64,000 nucleotides of DNA from assembly GCA_017562135.1 (NCBI GenBank), contig QEYB01000448.1, positions 868,001 to 932,000 on the forward strand, read 5' to 3'. Positions 12,476 to 26,040 of this stretch are shown here, one piece after another; positions within the stretch are counted from its first letter, which is position 1; every line of letters begins with the position of its first letter. The notes beneath the pieces were generated by a model. It made no database searches and was not told where the DNA came from. It saw nothing but the letters and a program-made list of their open reading frames with translations. This DNA comes from Dipylidium caninum (taxonomy: Eukaryota; Platyhelminthes; Cestoda; Cyclophyllidea; Dipylidiidae). The translations under genes and the position numbers were made by a program.

Positions 12476-13110
12476 TATTTGGTAGGTCATTAAGGCCTTT
12501 TTGAAAAAAATCCTTTGCTTTTAGAGTTAATGAACCACCCAAAGTCCTATAAATCCTCATTTTAGGTACCGATTTTCTTCAAACCCATGAACAGATTGGT
12601 AATTACGGAAAAGGCAACGATCGGTCGGTAAAACATCGGGTGGCGAGTATATGAAAAAAGTTATTTAATTTGTCAGCAGTAAGTGGAGCTCCATAAGCCT
12701 CGCCTAAAGCCACGAGGTCGGAAACCATGAAACGTGTGTTGAACTCAAGTGAAAAACTAAAGGCGCACTGTTTTAGTCATATATGCCTCTTTGAAATAAA
12801 CTCTCCTTTTAGAGCTAATAAACTATTCTAAATCTTGTATAGTATTATTTCAGTTGTTGCAATTTTCGTTTCTCAAGAACAATTCATAATTACGAAGATG
12901 ACGATAATCGGTCGGAGAATAATCACTTTAAAGTGTTTCAGTAATATCGCTTCGGCTCATGTATTTTTCTCTTAAAACACATCGTAATTACGAAGAGAGT
13001 AGTACTTTGTGGGAGAAATATCGGGTGAATCTGGAGGAAATGGTAAAATGCCAAAGTGTGGGGAAATCATTTAATTTTTCGACAGTAGGTGAAGCCTCAA
13101 CTGGTTGTGG
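12476..13110. repeat. Diverged tandem repeat family, unit about 290 bp
   Basis: Two units and part of a third share the same order of landmarks. Unit 1 (about 12490-12700) has CCTTTTTGAAA, CTTTTAGAGTTAATGAAC, GTAATTACGGAA and GATCGGTCGG, then TTATTTAATTTGTC and CAGTAAG. Unit 2 (about 12775-12950) has CCTCTTTGAAA, CTTTTAGAGCTAATAAAC, ATAATTACGAAGA and AATCGGTCGG. The partial unit 3 (about 12975-13110) has GTAATTACGAAGA, ATATCGGGTGA, CATTTAATTTTTCGACAGTAG. The shared landmarks are clearly related but have many substitutions. The array is more AT-rich than its surroundings, which suggests an old non-coding duplication or remnant of a mobile element. Confidence 0.75.
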
Positions 13111-16100
13111 TTGAGCGTTGCCACCGCGCACAAATAATGCGTCGTGTTGATTAAGCAACGTTGCCCGCTTTTTCTTCAGAAGTTTCTTTTGAATGATGCC
13201 AATTTCGTCACGGCAATGGAGCTCCGACGCTGCTATGTTTTCGCCTTGGGCATTCCACCATATGCTAACCACAACTTTGTTGTTTTTTCATCAGAGTTCC
13301 TCGGAGGGACGTGTCCTGGCGGTGGAAGTATTCTCCGTCGTGCTCGATTACCAGACAAAATCCACTTTTCATGAGAAGTGAGGATTTGGTGTTGTAAAAA
13401 CGGCGGCAGTCGTGAATTGCGGAGGAAGCAACGGAGGTGCGTACTTCCTCTTCCGCCCCATCATCCACCTGCAGTTGCGTCAGTTCTTCCGACGGGCGGC
13501 ACAGCGGAGTCCAACTGCTTCTTTTCCCCACATTTATTTATTGTTTGCAGATGCTTTGACACAGCCCCGCGGCATGAATGGCTCATTCTTATGTAGTTAA
13601 GACTCGAATTCACTAATAGTTGCGCGTGGATGGGGTTCCACAATCGTCCTCCTTACTTTCCCCTCCTCGTTGCCAACATGGGCCGGTGATGGTCTTCCTC
13701 GAGGCGAGGCTTCCTCACGGCACTCAAATTACCTGAACGGCACTTTTGCAACCAACACTGAGCATTTCGTTTAGTCATAACATCCCGCTTCATCGTTTCC
13801 AATCTAGCAGCATGCAAACATAAGAAGATCTGACGCAATCTGAGTGTATTCCTCCGAGGAATAGTTTTTTTGAGTCAAGAACATCCTCCCCCACCAACCG
13901 GGGAGGACGCCGAGAGTCGCCACACCTCCAGGCTCTCTACTTGGGCTGCGACGGTGTTTCACTCCCCATCCTACTTCATAACTTGAAGCTTCTCCTCCAA
14001 TTCGCCGATATGCCAGAAAAGAAAATATCTGACCAGAGTCACGTCCGACATTTCGTGTTTGTGATGCCACTACTTCCAAAATTCTGGTCGCATTAAAAGT
14101 CATTATTGGCGTAAAATCTCCTGAATACGAAGATGTCAGGATCCGAATCAAAAAATGAACCACTAAGGAACAGGAAAAAGTGTAGCGAGTGTGTTTTTAA
14201 GTCTCTTCATTTATGTCGTCTGTAAAATAAAAGCGAAATGTGCGCAAAATTGCCACACAATACTGTCGACTGGGGGAAAAATTTCGGACTGTCAATTTCT
14301 GTTCCCTCCGTGGGTGCACCTCGCTGTGCCGCACTGGGATGAGGAAATATCCCCAGTCTCGGCTGACCAGCGCCCGCCGGGTGATGCGGCGCTTTTGCCC
14401 ACTGGCCTCGGCTACCACCATTGTGTATCAAAATGCCTGCGTCCGTCGTCTGAGTGCCAGTTTAAAGACTGTAAGGTGATGTGGAAGTGGCCGAATTTGC
14501 ACATGCCACGGAAGCTTCCCTGCTTGGGGGCACCGCGCATCCGTCTTCTCGCCCTCTCCCCACTCCTCCGTCACCGTCTTTCTGTCTGCCGCTGTCAGTG
14601 TGTTCTCGCCTCTTTCGTGGACAGGAGGATCGTCGATTTCGCTCCTCTTAGCTGCGCACACACAGGCTATAAGATGGGAAATCTTGCGTCATTTTAACTA
14701 GCCCCGCTCGTTTCCCGACAGTCGTCGGGTCGACGGGATTGTCTTCGGGTTATTTTGCGCAGCGCTTATTTCGCTAGGATCACGGTTCTGCCACAACTCC
14801 CCCATCCAACGTCGAGAGTCTTCAAGTCATGCCTGGCTCGAGGGCATTTATTGTTGTATAGGAGAGTTTGTCCAGTGAAATTAGACCTGTGGGCGATAAA
14901 AAACGCTTCCCCATGGGTCGGTGACTTGTGAGGACGTCAAACCGTGGAGGAGGCTGATTCCCTCTCGCCTCTGCAGGTGTCAGAGCTGCTCGACCCGGTC
15001 CATGCTGGGCGGGAGTGGCCGTCGGATGCTCATCGTATCCGATCGTCTCTCACGCAACGTGTACCATGCCCGACGTGCCTCATTTACCTTTCACAGATAA
15101 TGATGCCGCACTCCAGTAAATGACTATAATTTGTGATAGCAGTAGGGTGTACCCCGTCATGCTATTCTTTGTGCACAGTGGGCACGCGGACTGCCTTGTG
15201 TCCAGGGTGAAAGGCGCCGCTCCACCCGAGGCACCCGTTTGAAATGGTGGAATGGCAAAAAGCGAGCAGAACGTCCAGTTTCCCACCATCTTGGGTGAGA
15301 TGAGGGGAGTCATTCGAACAATGGCAGGTGACTCAAATTACTTGACGAGCGCTGGAAGCGGAATGTTCGACAGTCCACCTCTGCTGTCGCCTACTCAAAA
15401 TGGACCACCGTTTCGGACAGATCGGTGAAGCAGGCCGTGCTGTGGCGGCGATGGCACTGGGACTCGTCATATGGACGCCCGACACCCCGCCGCCTCGTGT
15501 GCGCGCCGACTCGGGGCAGAACCGGTCGTTTCACTTCCAGAACGTCTCGGCGGAGCACCAGGCTTCAAGCAGTCAACAACCGTGTGAGCGTTAGGACCAA
15601 CCATGTTCAACAGGAAGGGAGAAAACCAAAGAGAAATCGGAGTCATCTTCGTTAAAGCGCCCGTAGACGAGACTGAAAAGACGCTATTTGTAGTGTAGGG
15701 CGGCTTTTCAACTAACAGGTTCAGTGTTTTAAATAAAATAAGGAAAAGATCTGACTTGATGCATCACTTTAATGCTCGCAGGTCTATTCGTTAGTCGAAT
15801 GAGAAAATATTAATGGTGAAGGGTAGGTTAAAAGAATTTTGAGAATCTTTCTGAGCTAACGGAAGAAATCGGGCCTAAGTAAAGGTATTAGCAAGCACTG
15901 TTTAAGAGGAAAACAGCACTTTTTTCACGGGATCTCGCCACACAGTGTTGAATTCACTGATTGGCACGAAAATGCATTCACGGAGCTTCACGGAGCTGGC
16001 CGGATGATTTGGAGCCTGCTTAAGCGCGGCTCCCAGGTCGGACGTCTACGACAAGGCTGGAGACACCAGAGACTGACCCGCTCACCCGAATCCAAGGCAC

Positions 16101-16277
16101 CAAAGTAGGCGGATGTTCCCTATTGTGTCGTAAGGTAATTTCCCGTGAAATTTCATTAGTGCCTTCACCAGATCTGGAAGATGTGCTTCCGCGACAGTCC
16201 CAATCCTCACAGCAAGTGACTCATCAAATCCTCGTAGTCTAAACAACCTCGAAGTGACAGAACATTCAAAGCGCCGT

Positions 16278-16295
16278 CCATCCATCCATCCATCC
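16278..16295. repeat. (ATCC)n microsatellite
   Basis: Four to five ATCC units, read directly. It is the reverse complement of the GGAT run at 17464-17491, about 1.2 kb away. Confidence 0.9.
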
Positions 16296-17463
16296 CTTGG
16301 CGAGTGCACCAGGTGACAGGTTGACACACGAGACGCCTTATTTAAAGGTCATTGCGTTTGACACTCCGAGTTGCGGTCCAGGCTATTCTGGAAAAGGGAG
16401 GGAATCACAGCTTAAAAGGCCCATTGGTCAGACCCTTCCCATGTCCGGCAGACAGGCTTCCCCTCGCAGTCGCGGGCAGATGCCCTGAGATACAAGTGAG
16501 GCCAAAGTTCAGGAGGCTTCTACGGGTAGCTAGAACAAAATTTGAGGCGGAGACTAGTCAAAAGGTTTGCTGGTCGGCCCTGCAAGGTCAGAGAACAGAC
16601 AGTGTGTTGACTAATTTTGATTTTCAGCTTCCGCGCTTCAAACAAGTCCACTCGGAAGAGTGTTGGCCCCGCGTTACTGCTACTTCGACGGCAAGGAGAG
16701 CTGAGAATTTTAAAAGGCTGTCAAGGGCAGTGGAGTAATTGCCTCCCGAGTGAATAGGTTATCTGAGGATAATTTGCCGTGCATTGCATGGCCTTAGGGA
16801 AGCCTACTTGGCTTAATGGCCCTTCAACCTCAAAACGATCGCCCTCGTCCACACTCACTGTGGAGCCGTTTTCGCCTCACTCTGGGGGCCATTTCTTCGA
16901 CATTTGCTTCTGAAAGTGCGCTTCACGCCAATTTGCCGCAGAGGTGTGGAGAATCCAATGATCTCACACACAAAATCCACTCGGGATTTCGGGTAAACCC
17001 GCATCCCCCTTCTCCTTTTTCAATACTTCCACCCTGCTGTTAATGGAGGGAAGTGTTGGAGTCTTTTTTGTAGTAATGACAGCGCAAAGTGTGTCGAAAG
17101 GAAACAGATAAATTGCGGAAGCGAAAGCCTCTTTTCTCGAATTAAAGTCCGATGATTCTACTTTCAGACAAAATCTAAAATTCACCCGACCATGTTGACG
17201 CTTTCAAGTCGTCACAGTCGATTGCGGCGAGGAGGTGTGGCTTATGGTGAAGTTAGAATAATTCCCACAGAACAACGCTTTACCACTCATTCAACTAACC
17301 CTGAAGGCATGGTAGAAATGTACCAGGGAGAGGAAAAAATGACACGGAGGTTGTTCCAAGAAGAGAGGGCGAGAGCGAGAGAGAGAGGGTGGCGAAAGAA
17401 GCAACCGCAGCAGCCATGGCAACTAAATGCGGAAGCGGGGAGGGGAAGGACGAGGAGGCAGAA

Positions 17464-17491
17464 CGGATGGACGGATGGATGGATGGATGGA
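17464..17491. repeat. (GGAT)n microsatellite
   Basis: Seven near-perfect GGAT/GGAC units, read directly, in a purine-rich tract. Confidence 0.92.
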
Positions 17492-20345
17492 GGAGAAAAA
17501 AGTCTGGGAGCGTAACAATTCATCACGCCTACACGAAGCCGACATGTTCCCTTCTCCTCCCTTTCTCACGTAGCCTCTTTTGTACTTTCAGCTGTCATCT
17601 TCTTCTGTAATTCCTTTCTTTGACCGCCCAACTACGCCACATCGCCCGTGTGTGCGTCGATGGGCCCCCAAATTACTCCATCAATAACCTCAGGTGTCTT
17701 ATCACATCACTCGGGGTGTCTAGATGGCCAACCGACTGGCCGCGGCTCCATTCTCTGCCCGACCGCGGCAATTTCAGTGGCCGAAAGCTAATTCCTCCCT
17801 GGAATTAGCTTTGTCGGAGTAACAACAGCAGCAGCAGATGCCACTTACATTGCCCAAGCTTGAAAGTCGACCCGATTCCTACCCTTTTTTGAGGCTCACA
17901 CTCTGGAATTTACTTTTGTAGCAGTAAGTCACCCTCTCGCCCCGACAGGTGGCTCACGTACAAGTAAATCCACTCGGACGGTGCGTGGGACTGGGTGAAG
18001 AAGTGTAAGGAGAGGCCCATCCATCCGAAATTTTCCAGGCTGAGATTCCTCCTGCCACTGTTTGGTCTCGGCTACTTTAACAGCAGAACACGGGCATATG
18101 AAAGGCGGGTAGATGCAGACCGGTGTTACATCACCTCCGAAACACCCTGGAAGCCACTTCGGCGTCTCGGATAAAACGCATCAGAAAGCCTTTCTTCCCA
18201 TGCATCCAGTTTTGAATGGCCAATACACCATGGAGAAGATTGTCGAGAGAAAGTCGAAGACCTGCTTCCACGCCTTAACTAAAAGACCAACACATTCACA
18301 AAAATTTAATGAATGTGGGGTGTAAAACTCCAAGTCAGTGAGGACATAAGGCGGTCAGAGGCTGTTTAGGGAAAGACTAGGCGGGTAGCGGTACTTCACC
18401 TTCAGCAAGGAAGACAAAATTGTACGGCTGTCGACTGGATGGAATTCAATGGCATCGGGAGAGCGGACAGGGGCGCGGAAGGAGATGTCGAGGCAGTTGT
18501 TTGGCCGCAGTTAGTTAATTAGGAGTGACATATACGAGGGTGTGGATGGTGTGAAGGATGGACAGGTCTCACCTTCACGCCAGATGCCAAGGCAGACGGT
18601 TATTTCGGTAGCAAACAGCTCCACGAAAAGGTCAAACCTCGTGGGTTCTCCTCCTTCCCTTTGACCACGCATCCCCGTTGTACCTCCCTCGCTAAAGGGC
18701 CGAAACGTCCTGAGGCGCTAACCACTTAATGCCATACAACCTAGTCCGGGAATTTTTCTCTCTCACACAGAGTGAACAGGGATAATTTGTGTCTTGGAGA
18801 AGGCCAAGCTTGAATGTTTGCGGGCTCGGAGTGAATGGGCCGTGCAAACGGGAAGAGTGGGGGGAATCTTGAAAACCACCTGATGGCAGTTGCTCCCGAA
18901 ACCCCTTCGTGAAGTCAGCGCCGAGAACTCTCTCTGCCTGGTGAAGAACTCTCATCCGCCGGACAACCCTTCTCCGCAATAACTTCATCGGAAAATGCCA
19001 CTCTTCTGCCAAATAAACGGCTTTCCTTCAGGGCGACTTTGTGAGAACTGAGTCACGGACTTTTCGGGCACTTTTAGCCCCAGAGGCGGGTTAAAAAGCG
19101 GTCGCCGACCTCTTTTCCGAAATCCCCTTTACTCAGTCGGCTATGAACTAAACCTTGGGCCATTTGGCCAGGCTATTTTGTACATTTCTTCGTGACCCGC
19201 GGCTTCGTTTGTCGGTGTTCCGTGTCTCGTGGTGGGCCCACAAGGGAATCTAATTTGCCCTCCAACACAGGAAAATAATTTTAAAAACTCCAGGAGAAAT
19301 GCTACTTCGTGACATTTAATCGCACATAATTTTGATTTCTTTGAGCGATGGAGCAGAATCGAAATCATTTCTTGCCCCCTCCGCACCGCGTCCCCCCCGC
19401 TCGACAAGCGTGTTTCACGTGTCCTGTCCTCCTCCACCTGCCAATATTCATCTTGTATCGAAAAGAAAGTTGTTTTCCCTAATGTGACCCAGAAAAACGT
19501 ATTTTCCTTTGCCGATGGTCGAAAAATGGCCGCTGCCGTCAATATGTGGACACATCAGACGCAGAGGTGGGGCCAACCGGTGGGACACACACTCAATTCG
19601 GCCCCACTCATAGCGAAAATGAAATAGCGTCTTTGCGTTAGCGAGGCGACCCTCCTGTAAGAATTCGGCCCCAAGTCTTTACACCACAGTGTGACAAAGT
19701 GACCCTTTTGACACTGTATGATGGACAATTTATTAAACGAAATTTTCCGTGTATGAGGGTGAGAATTTTGGTGACCACGGGACGAGCCCTAGTGCCTCTC
19801 CGGCCTCAGCATCCACAGCAGTCAGACTCCTGCAAGGTGGGCATTTATCACATGAAACAGACAAGCGGTCAGTGACGAGACAAAGCGGCCAACTTGGGCC
19901 CAGTGAATCACGTCGGAGAGTCGGACAGCGGGTCGCGGTGTTAATGCTTTGACGTTGCGCCGCATTGTCGCCTTTGAAGTAGCCGAGTGGCTGCGACTTT
20001 CTGTCGGGTTGCGCCTCAATGCTGCCCATCCACCGGCGGCTGATCGCCCATTGACTCGGACATCCGATGGCCGTTTAGGGGGGGAGGGCGGATGTGGCCT
20101 GCAGAGATTGAGGTCAAAATGAAGTGGAAATCAACCGGCACGCCATTAACACAAGCCACTTCGCCATATGCCGAAAAGTATAACAGTCAGCACTGCCACC
20201 GTAGCCACCTTCACGGCAAGGCATTTGTGTGAATGTCGACACGACCAAATGGTCAGGGGCTTTTGATTTGGTCGGCGTTGCAATGAGGTCATCTGCGTAA
20301 AATACCCCCTCATTTAAATGCAATCAGTTAGCGAAGCGACTGATT

Positions 20346-20364
20346 TCTCTCTCTCTCTCTCTCT
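20346..20364. repeat. (TC)n microsatellite
   Basis: About nine TC/CT units, with further CTTT-rich sequence immediately after. Confidence 0.92.
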
Positions 20365-20369
20365 TTCTC

Positions 20370-23300
20370 TCTTTCTGCTCTCTAATCAGCTATTTCACTC
20401 GTCTAAGCGGGGGAAGACGAGAACCATTGGCCTCAGATGGATTTAGCCAGCATCCTTCACCCGGAAGTGTCCACATGTACTGCCAGAGCTAACGATCTCC
20501 AAAAGATGCCGCTTTGCAACATTTGAGGGTAAAATTGCAATTAGAGCAAGTTGAGAGGCAATGGGGATGTCAAGTCTTTGACTGAGAATCCAGGACGAAG
20601 AGGACGAGCAGGAGGAGCAGAGGAAGAAGAAGAAGAAGAGGTGGGGGAGAAGAGGAGTGAACATTTCATTACCAATTTCGAAATAACCCATTTACTTAAT
20701 GATTGAGCGAAAAAGGGCATTTTAAGCGGCCAATTCCCCCTCCATACTTTATACTAGAGGAGAAAAATGCCACGAGGTTAACGCGGCCGGGAACAGCCAT
20801 TCTCCCTCCCTCGGAGCCCACAATGCCGCCAGTCAGCGCGTATTCGAGTCTGTGGGAAACCGTAAACGCTGGCTTTTCCACAAGTGCGTTTCACACTGTC
20901 TCCCGTCCGTTCTAAAGAAATCGTATAACCATTGGAGACGACAAAGAGCTCATTCGGGGTTTGCGCCTTCCAAAAATGCCTCTGCTGTAAATATACTTAT
21001 TGGAAGGCTAATCGCCTCCCTTTCAGACGCTTCATTAAGGAGAGACAGGACCGCTGGTGACTTCATAATGGACCTGTCCAGAGTAACTTTACATGCTTTG
21101 AGAGATTTTAATGGAAATTCGGGGGCAATGAGCTGTTTTTTACTTGGTTGCGGAAATCCTTTTCTAAGCTTGAGTGGCAAGCGATGTCTTGTCTTAACCG
21201 AAAAGAAGCAAGATTTTTGCTACACTGAGGCGGTCATTACGTCCTTACATTCACGGAAGATAAGCGTGACCGCCTCTCCTTCTCGATCGTGAACCTCTCA
21301 GAGACAACGGATGTAGCTCTACGCTCCCTTGACGAGGGAAGAACACGTAAAAGTCTCTGAGTGGGTGCCCCTCCCCCTACTTGGGAGTTTTCCGCGTCAT
21401 TTCAACACACCTACGCGTGCCTTCCCCTCAGAGCCGACAAACCCCCTTGGCTGCGCGAGGAGCCCCACACAGACAGGGAAGGTTTGGAGCGGGCCAGTGG
21501 CAAAGCAGAGGCGCCGCTTGTCGCCAGTGGGGCGGGGCGACTGCGCCCGCCGTGCCCAATTTGCCATGAATGCAAATTACGGATGATGCTGCCAAGAATA
21601 ACACCAAAGAAAGGGTAGGTGGCGGTGGTTAAAAAGCCTCTTTTTCAAAAAAGGTGAACGTTTCGGCGATGAAGGAGGACTGAAAACACCACCACCAGAG
21701 CTGTTGGCATTTCCCGCGGGGTTTGCGACTCTCTTTCCCTTCCTCTTCCTCTTCCTCTTTTTAGCCCACTAACACAGCATCCTCCTCGCCCATTGTGTTC
21801 TACAGAGCCCTTTTATTTCTCCACCGTAGGGTCGGAAAGCCCTGAGGGATTCGATCCCCCTGCCGTGGTGTTCAGGCGAAGGCGGAGGTGAGGAAAGGTC
21901 AGAACTGCTGAAGTGACCCTCCTTGTTTATCCCCTGACACCCGCAGCGCCACCCACCACTTATGCATACTGCTTCACGGATTAACTTCATCCATAAAACA
22001 CTTCTACATCACTTATAGGCAGGATTTAGCCGTCTTTTATCTGCAAACAGACATTCTTCGTTTCAACGTGATCGCTGGAGGCGTCTGCCTCACGGCAGGA
22101 GCAGCTCTGATGAAAGTGGAAAATGAAACGATTGTGTCGGGGCTCTGCAGTCTTCAAAGATAGTGGCTGTGAAGAGGACCGATTTTAATGTCTCGAGGGC
22201 TATTTGTTTAGATTCGAGGGCCAGAAATGCGTCTGTTGCATTCGGCCAAACCGTAAGGGTTGCTAACTGACAAATTTTGACGACTTGAGCATGCACTTCG
22301 TTTGATCTTCAAGGTGGTGAGCGGAGCAGAAGACAAATGTGCTTAGTCCACGATAATCCCTCGGCCCTGCATCCCCGCCTCTTTAGTCGCATGGAATTTG
22401 CTCAGTTAAAAAGGTGGACTAACAGTACAACGACACTCGAGGGGGGGTAGGAAAAAGACACAAAAAGCACTCTGTGTGCATCCTTCCCTCTTCACCTCTC
22501 CACCGTACTTACTGGGATTGGGCTTGTGATCAGGTCTTTTTCTGTGCGGCGTCTTAGTTAACACGTCTATATATACATGTATATAAATATATATTTTCAT
22601 AAACAAGGATCATGTCCTCTACAGATTACTCCACACCTCCAAACATTGTTCTCCCACGTAAAACACACACGAAACGGTGACTCTTTGTCCTCCAGAGATC
22701 TCCATTTGCTGTTGGTTCCGGAGGAGTTCGATCGAGGTCGCCTCAGACCCCTGTGTCCTCAAATGTAATTTATGATGGGGTTCCAGTGCATGTAACGTCA
22801 ATGCCACGCGAGAGAAGGTGATAAATATTCGCCAAAGGCGACGTCGGTTCAACACTCCTGCACCGTTCGGCGGAATTATTCGACCACATTCGAAACACTA
22901 CTCGGCACTGATAGTAGCGGGAGCAAAAGGAGAATGTTAAGGACGCAGCCACCACTGGATGCGAGTAACAGGGTGCTCGTAAGACAGAAAGTGGCGGAGC
23001 TTGACGATGAGGTGAATTCGTGCGACAGAATGACTGTAGTTTCAGGGGGAAGATGGGAAATCTCGACAACTGTACAGTGGCCAGCAGTGTTAACGGCCAG
23101 GGAAAGTGGACTCCCAAGGCCCCAGAAAAGCCAGCTCTGTTGGCCGTGGCCCTTGCGCCTCTTCCCCCTCCTCCATCAGCCACCACGTATCGTTTCTCCC
23201 TGAATGCTCGTCCATCCACTGCAAGACGAGGACGACAGTCTCGCTTCCCCGAAGGATTTTCTGCAATAACCATAATTCCTGATAAAGCCACAACCCTCGT

Positions 23301-25640
23301 TCCACGATGTCAATCCCGTTTTTCAGCGGGGGAGGAAGGGGGGGGGCGTCAATGCTTCCTCGAGCCGTGGACAGGTAATGAGGTGCGGCCGAGTGTCCAT
23401 TGTAACGATCTTTTTATCAGCTTGATGGGAAATCTGTGCCGACCATTATCTTTTACGCCCTTGTAATTAAGAATAAACCCTAATGTGTGAATGATTGAGA
23501 GCAGACCGAGCAGAGCAAACCCGCCTGTCCTGTGGGACCACGAGGGTTTCCCGGGGCTCTAGCATTTGGATCTTCATTCGTAATCAGATTTCAACTCTGG
23601 AGTGGGTGATCGGCCCGCAGTCTCCAGGGGGGCTGGGAAGGCTCAACTAAGACACCACTGGCCTCAGGGCCAAGCCAACCGACGCCGGCGGACGCCACGA
23701 GGAGGCGACCAGGTCCGCAACTACCGTCTCCCCCGAGGATCATAGAGTCACTGAGTCAAATCGAGTCCTTGTCATTGCGAAGGAGCTGAGGCGCCCCTTC
23801 CGTCGACATACCCGCACTTCGCAGCGAATCTTTTCCCCATTTTCCAGGAGGCAAGCAGGTCTTTGTGGGAAACTGGAGGCTCCGGAGGAGGGCTATGGTG
23901 GCGCATGGACGCACTCCAACCTACTAAATAAGTAAGTCATCCACTTTCTGGCCACCTCGTTTTGTATTTTTCTCAAATTTCCCACACGGGCGTGTTTTCC
24001 TGCTTTGTCGCGCAAGCACAAACTGGTGCATTCTTTATTGCGTCCGTTTCAACGACGTATGGGAACCTGATGCTCCCTCAGCGCCCGGGTCAGTGTGCCC
24101 CGCCTTCGCCAGCGAAGGGCAACTTGCCTCGCATAACTGTGGTCAACCGAGAATTGCGGACACTGCAAGAGCTTTTAGGGCCATGAAATTTCATTCACCT
24201 GTCAGTGCTTAGGCGAAGTTACTAAGCCAAAAAATCTGAACGCCCTCGGTCGGGAATGATGTTGGATGCGTTCTTGGACGCTTTCGAGAGTAGAGTCTGC
24301 CAGCGCACTGAAAACCTACTTTTAATAGGCAGATTTGAGGATCAGGCGGTTGGGTGACCAAAACATCTGAAGTGACGAAGTTCCACGATCTGGCGACGGG
24401 AGTGGGCGAAAACGTGGGAAAACGCAGCTCACGAGACCAGCGTCCGCCGAGTGGCAGGACAAAGCGACTAACTCCGCGGACAATGAAAAGCCGTGGCCGG
24501 TGAAATCCCGCCTCCCGCACGGAAAGAGAGACTCCTGCCAGCAGGAATCTATTTACAATTTCTGATTTGGGCTTTCTTTCGCAATCACGTGGCGTGGATA
24601 AACTAATTTAGAGGCTGAGACGCCAAGAGCCCCCAATTTGCCCTGCCCCCCCCGGAAGATCAGCCACCAAGAGCCGGTGGTACAGACAAATCGCAGGAGC
24701 AGACACCGTCTCGACCACCAGGGAGGGAATCCACGCCTCCTCCTCCTCCCCCCCCCGGCGCCCCTTTTGTACTTCGCCTCACTTTTTTTAAAAATTCACG
24801 TCGGTGCGTGGAAAAGTCTAATTTTGCATAGCAGAGTGCGGAGGAGGGTGGGACGAGAACAACCGAGGTGTGCAGTACTTCGCCAAGGCATTTGCCGACG
24901 CGGCGTTCACGTCAAACTGTCACTTGAACACGAACGACAGACTCCGACTATTGTCGGGATGATAACCAGGTAATAGCGGACTTTGAGTAAGAATGAGACT
25001 TCTAAATTCCCTCCTCACAAATGCAACTTTATTCGCTTAGGTCCTGTCCGGTTTTGCCGAGGACCTTCTGTCAACGTTCAGGCGGTGTCACAATTCCTCC
25101 TTCACACAATTTCTTTTTTTTACTGTCAAAAAAATGAATCAAGTGTGATTTGACATCATTAGCATCATTAAAAATCTTGCCATTTAAGGAGTTCTGCGGA
25201 GGAGGACGAAATGAACGGCGGTCTGAAGGCGCAGGCTCGGGGCTGCGTGGCGGAGGTGTCAACGCATTTCAACAACCTCTGGCGAGTGGCCAGGGATGTG
25301 TGGGGCTGTGCTTTGCCTTGGCAGACGACAACAACGCACTTACGATGATTTCCCCCTTCCTGGCGCTCTGCATGATTTGCATCGCCCACTTTGGCGAGTT
25401 GTTGAACGTCCGCATTTGCATTGGTCGTTTGGTTGTTTTGTGAAAGTTCAAAATGCAGAATCCCTTTATGTAAGCCCGCCAGGCTGACAGCTTAATCGCC
25501 TTCTGGTGAATCCCTGCTTTTGATGTGGTTTGGGCTGGTTCATCTTGCATCGACCACGTTCTCTTCCGAGTAACCTGTTCCGAACTGTCCCCTTGTCGTC
25601 GTGTGTTGCACCAAAAGAATTTTCCTTACCTGCCGCGGGC
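20370..25640. other. Stretch without recognised gene, upstream of the GATA locus
   Basis: Intergenic or 5' intron sequence of the GATA gene. It holds a GAA-rich tract (about 20620-20640), a TTCCTC-rich tract (about 21740-21760) and an AT palindrome near 22568. Frames up to 173 codons (minus strand, 22770-23291) show no recognisable motif. Confidence 0.4.
22568..22585. repeat. AT-rich palindrome
   Basis: TATATACATGTATATA reads the same on both strands, in an otherwise TA-repeat-like stretch of about 25 bases. It could extrude as a cruciform or simply be simple-repeat sequence. Confidence 0.85.
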
Positions 25641-25649
25641 GGGACCCAA

Positions 25650-25701
25650 ATGTCGAGTTTCCTGACCCAGGCTAGCCTTTTTAATTTCACTTTTAATGCG
25701 G
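25650..25701 (+). CDS. Possible first coding exon of the GATA gene
   Basis: An ATG with A at position -3 opens a short frame of 17 codons beginning MSSFLTQASLF. It ends with one extra base before a GTATGC donor. That phase (1) fits the acceptor of the next proposed exon at 26881. The peptide is rich in Phe, Ser and Thr, which suits the start of a GATA activation region but proves nothing. Any ATG with a nearby GT could look like this, so it is offered only as the best phase-compatible start found within about 1.2 kb upstream. A competing ATG at 26292 opens a 42-codon frame rich in Ala and Pro with no convincing donor. Confidence 0.2.
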
Positions 25702-26040
25702 GTATGCGATTCGCATCTGATCTTTTCGGCAACACCGCGTCCACTTCGACTGTACGGACGGACGGACAAGGGGGTCGTCGGACACTGTTCGGCAAAACAT
25801 TGTCAGAACTGTGGCAAACCAGTTTTGCGACACTGCCTTTCTGTCAAAAATTAGTCCCCACCCACGGCGCACCACTTCTTGTGCGCTTTCAATGCCTCCT
25901 TCTCTTTTCGAAAATAATACAATAAAACGTGTCTGAGGCGAACTTCTTGTTGTCTCACTTTTGAATGGGGATCTAAACACACCTACACAACTAAACGAGG
26001 TATTTCTTTTACCCAATCAGAGGCAGAAGTTCAAACAATA

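Larger units (their letters stand above)
13111..20340. other. Stretch without recognised gene
   Basis: Contains simple repeats of the GGAT/ATCC type at 16278-16295 and 17464-17491. A plus-strand frame at 14191-14697 (168 codons) contains a Cys-rich part but has no motif that can be named. Nothing else was recognised. Confidence 0.4.

Noticed and set aside
21848..21860. GGATTCGATCCCC resembling a tRNA B-box / T-arm
   Set aside because: No A-box or acceptor stem pairing was found 40-60 bases upstream.
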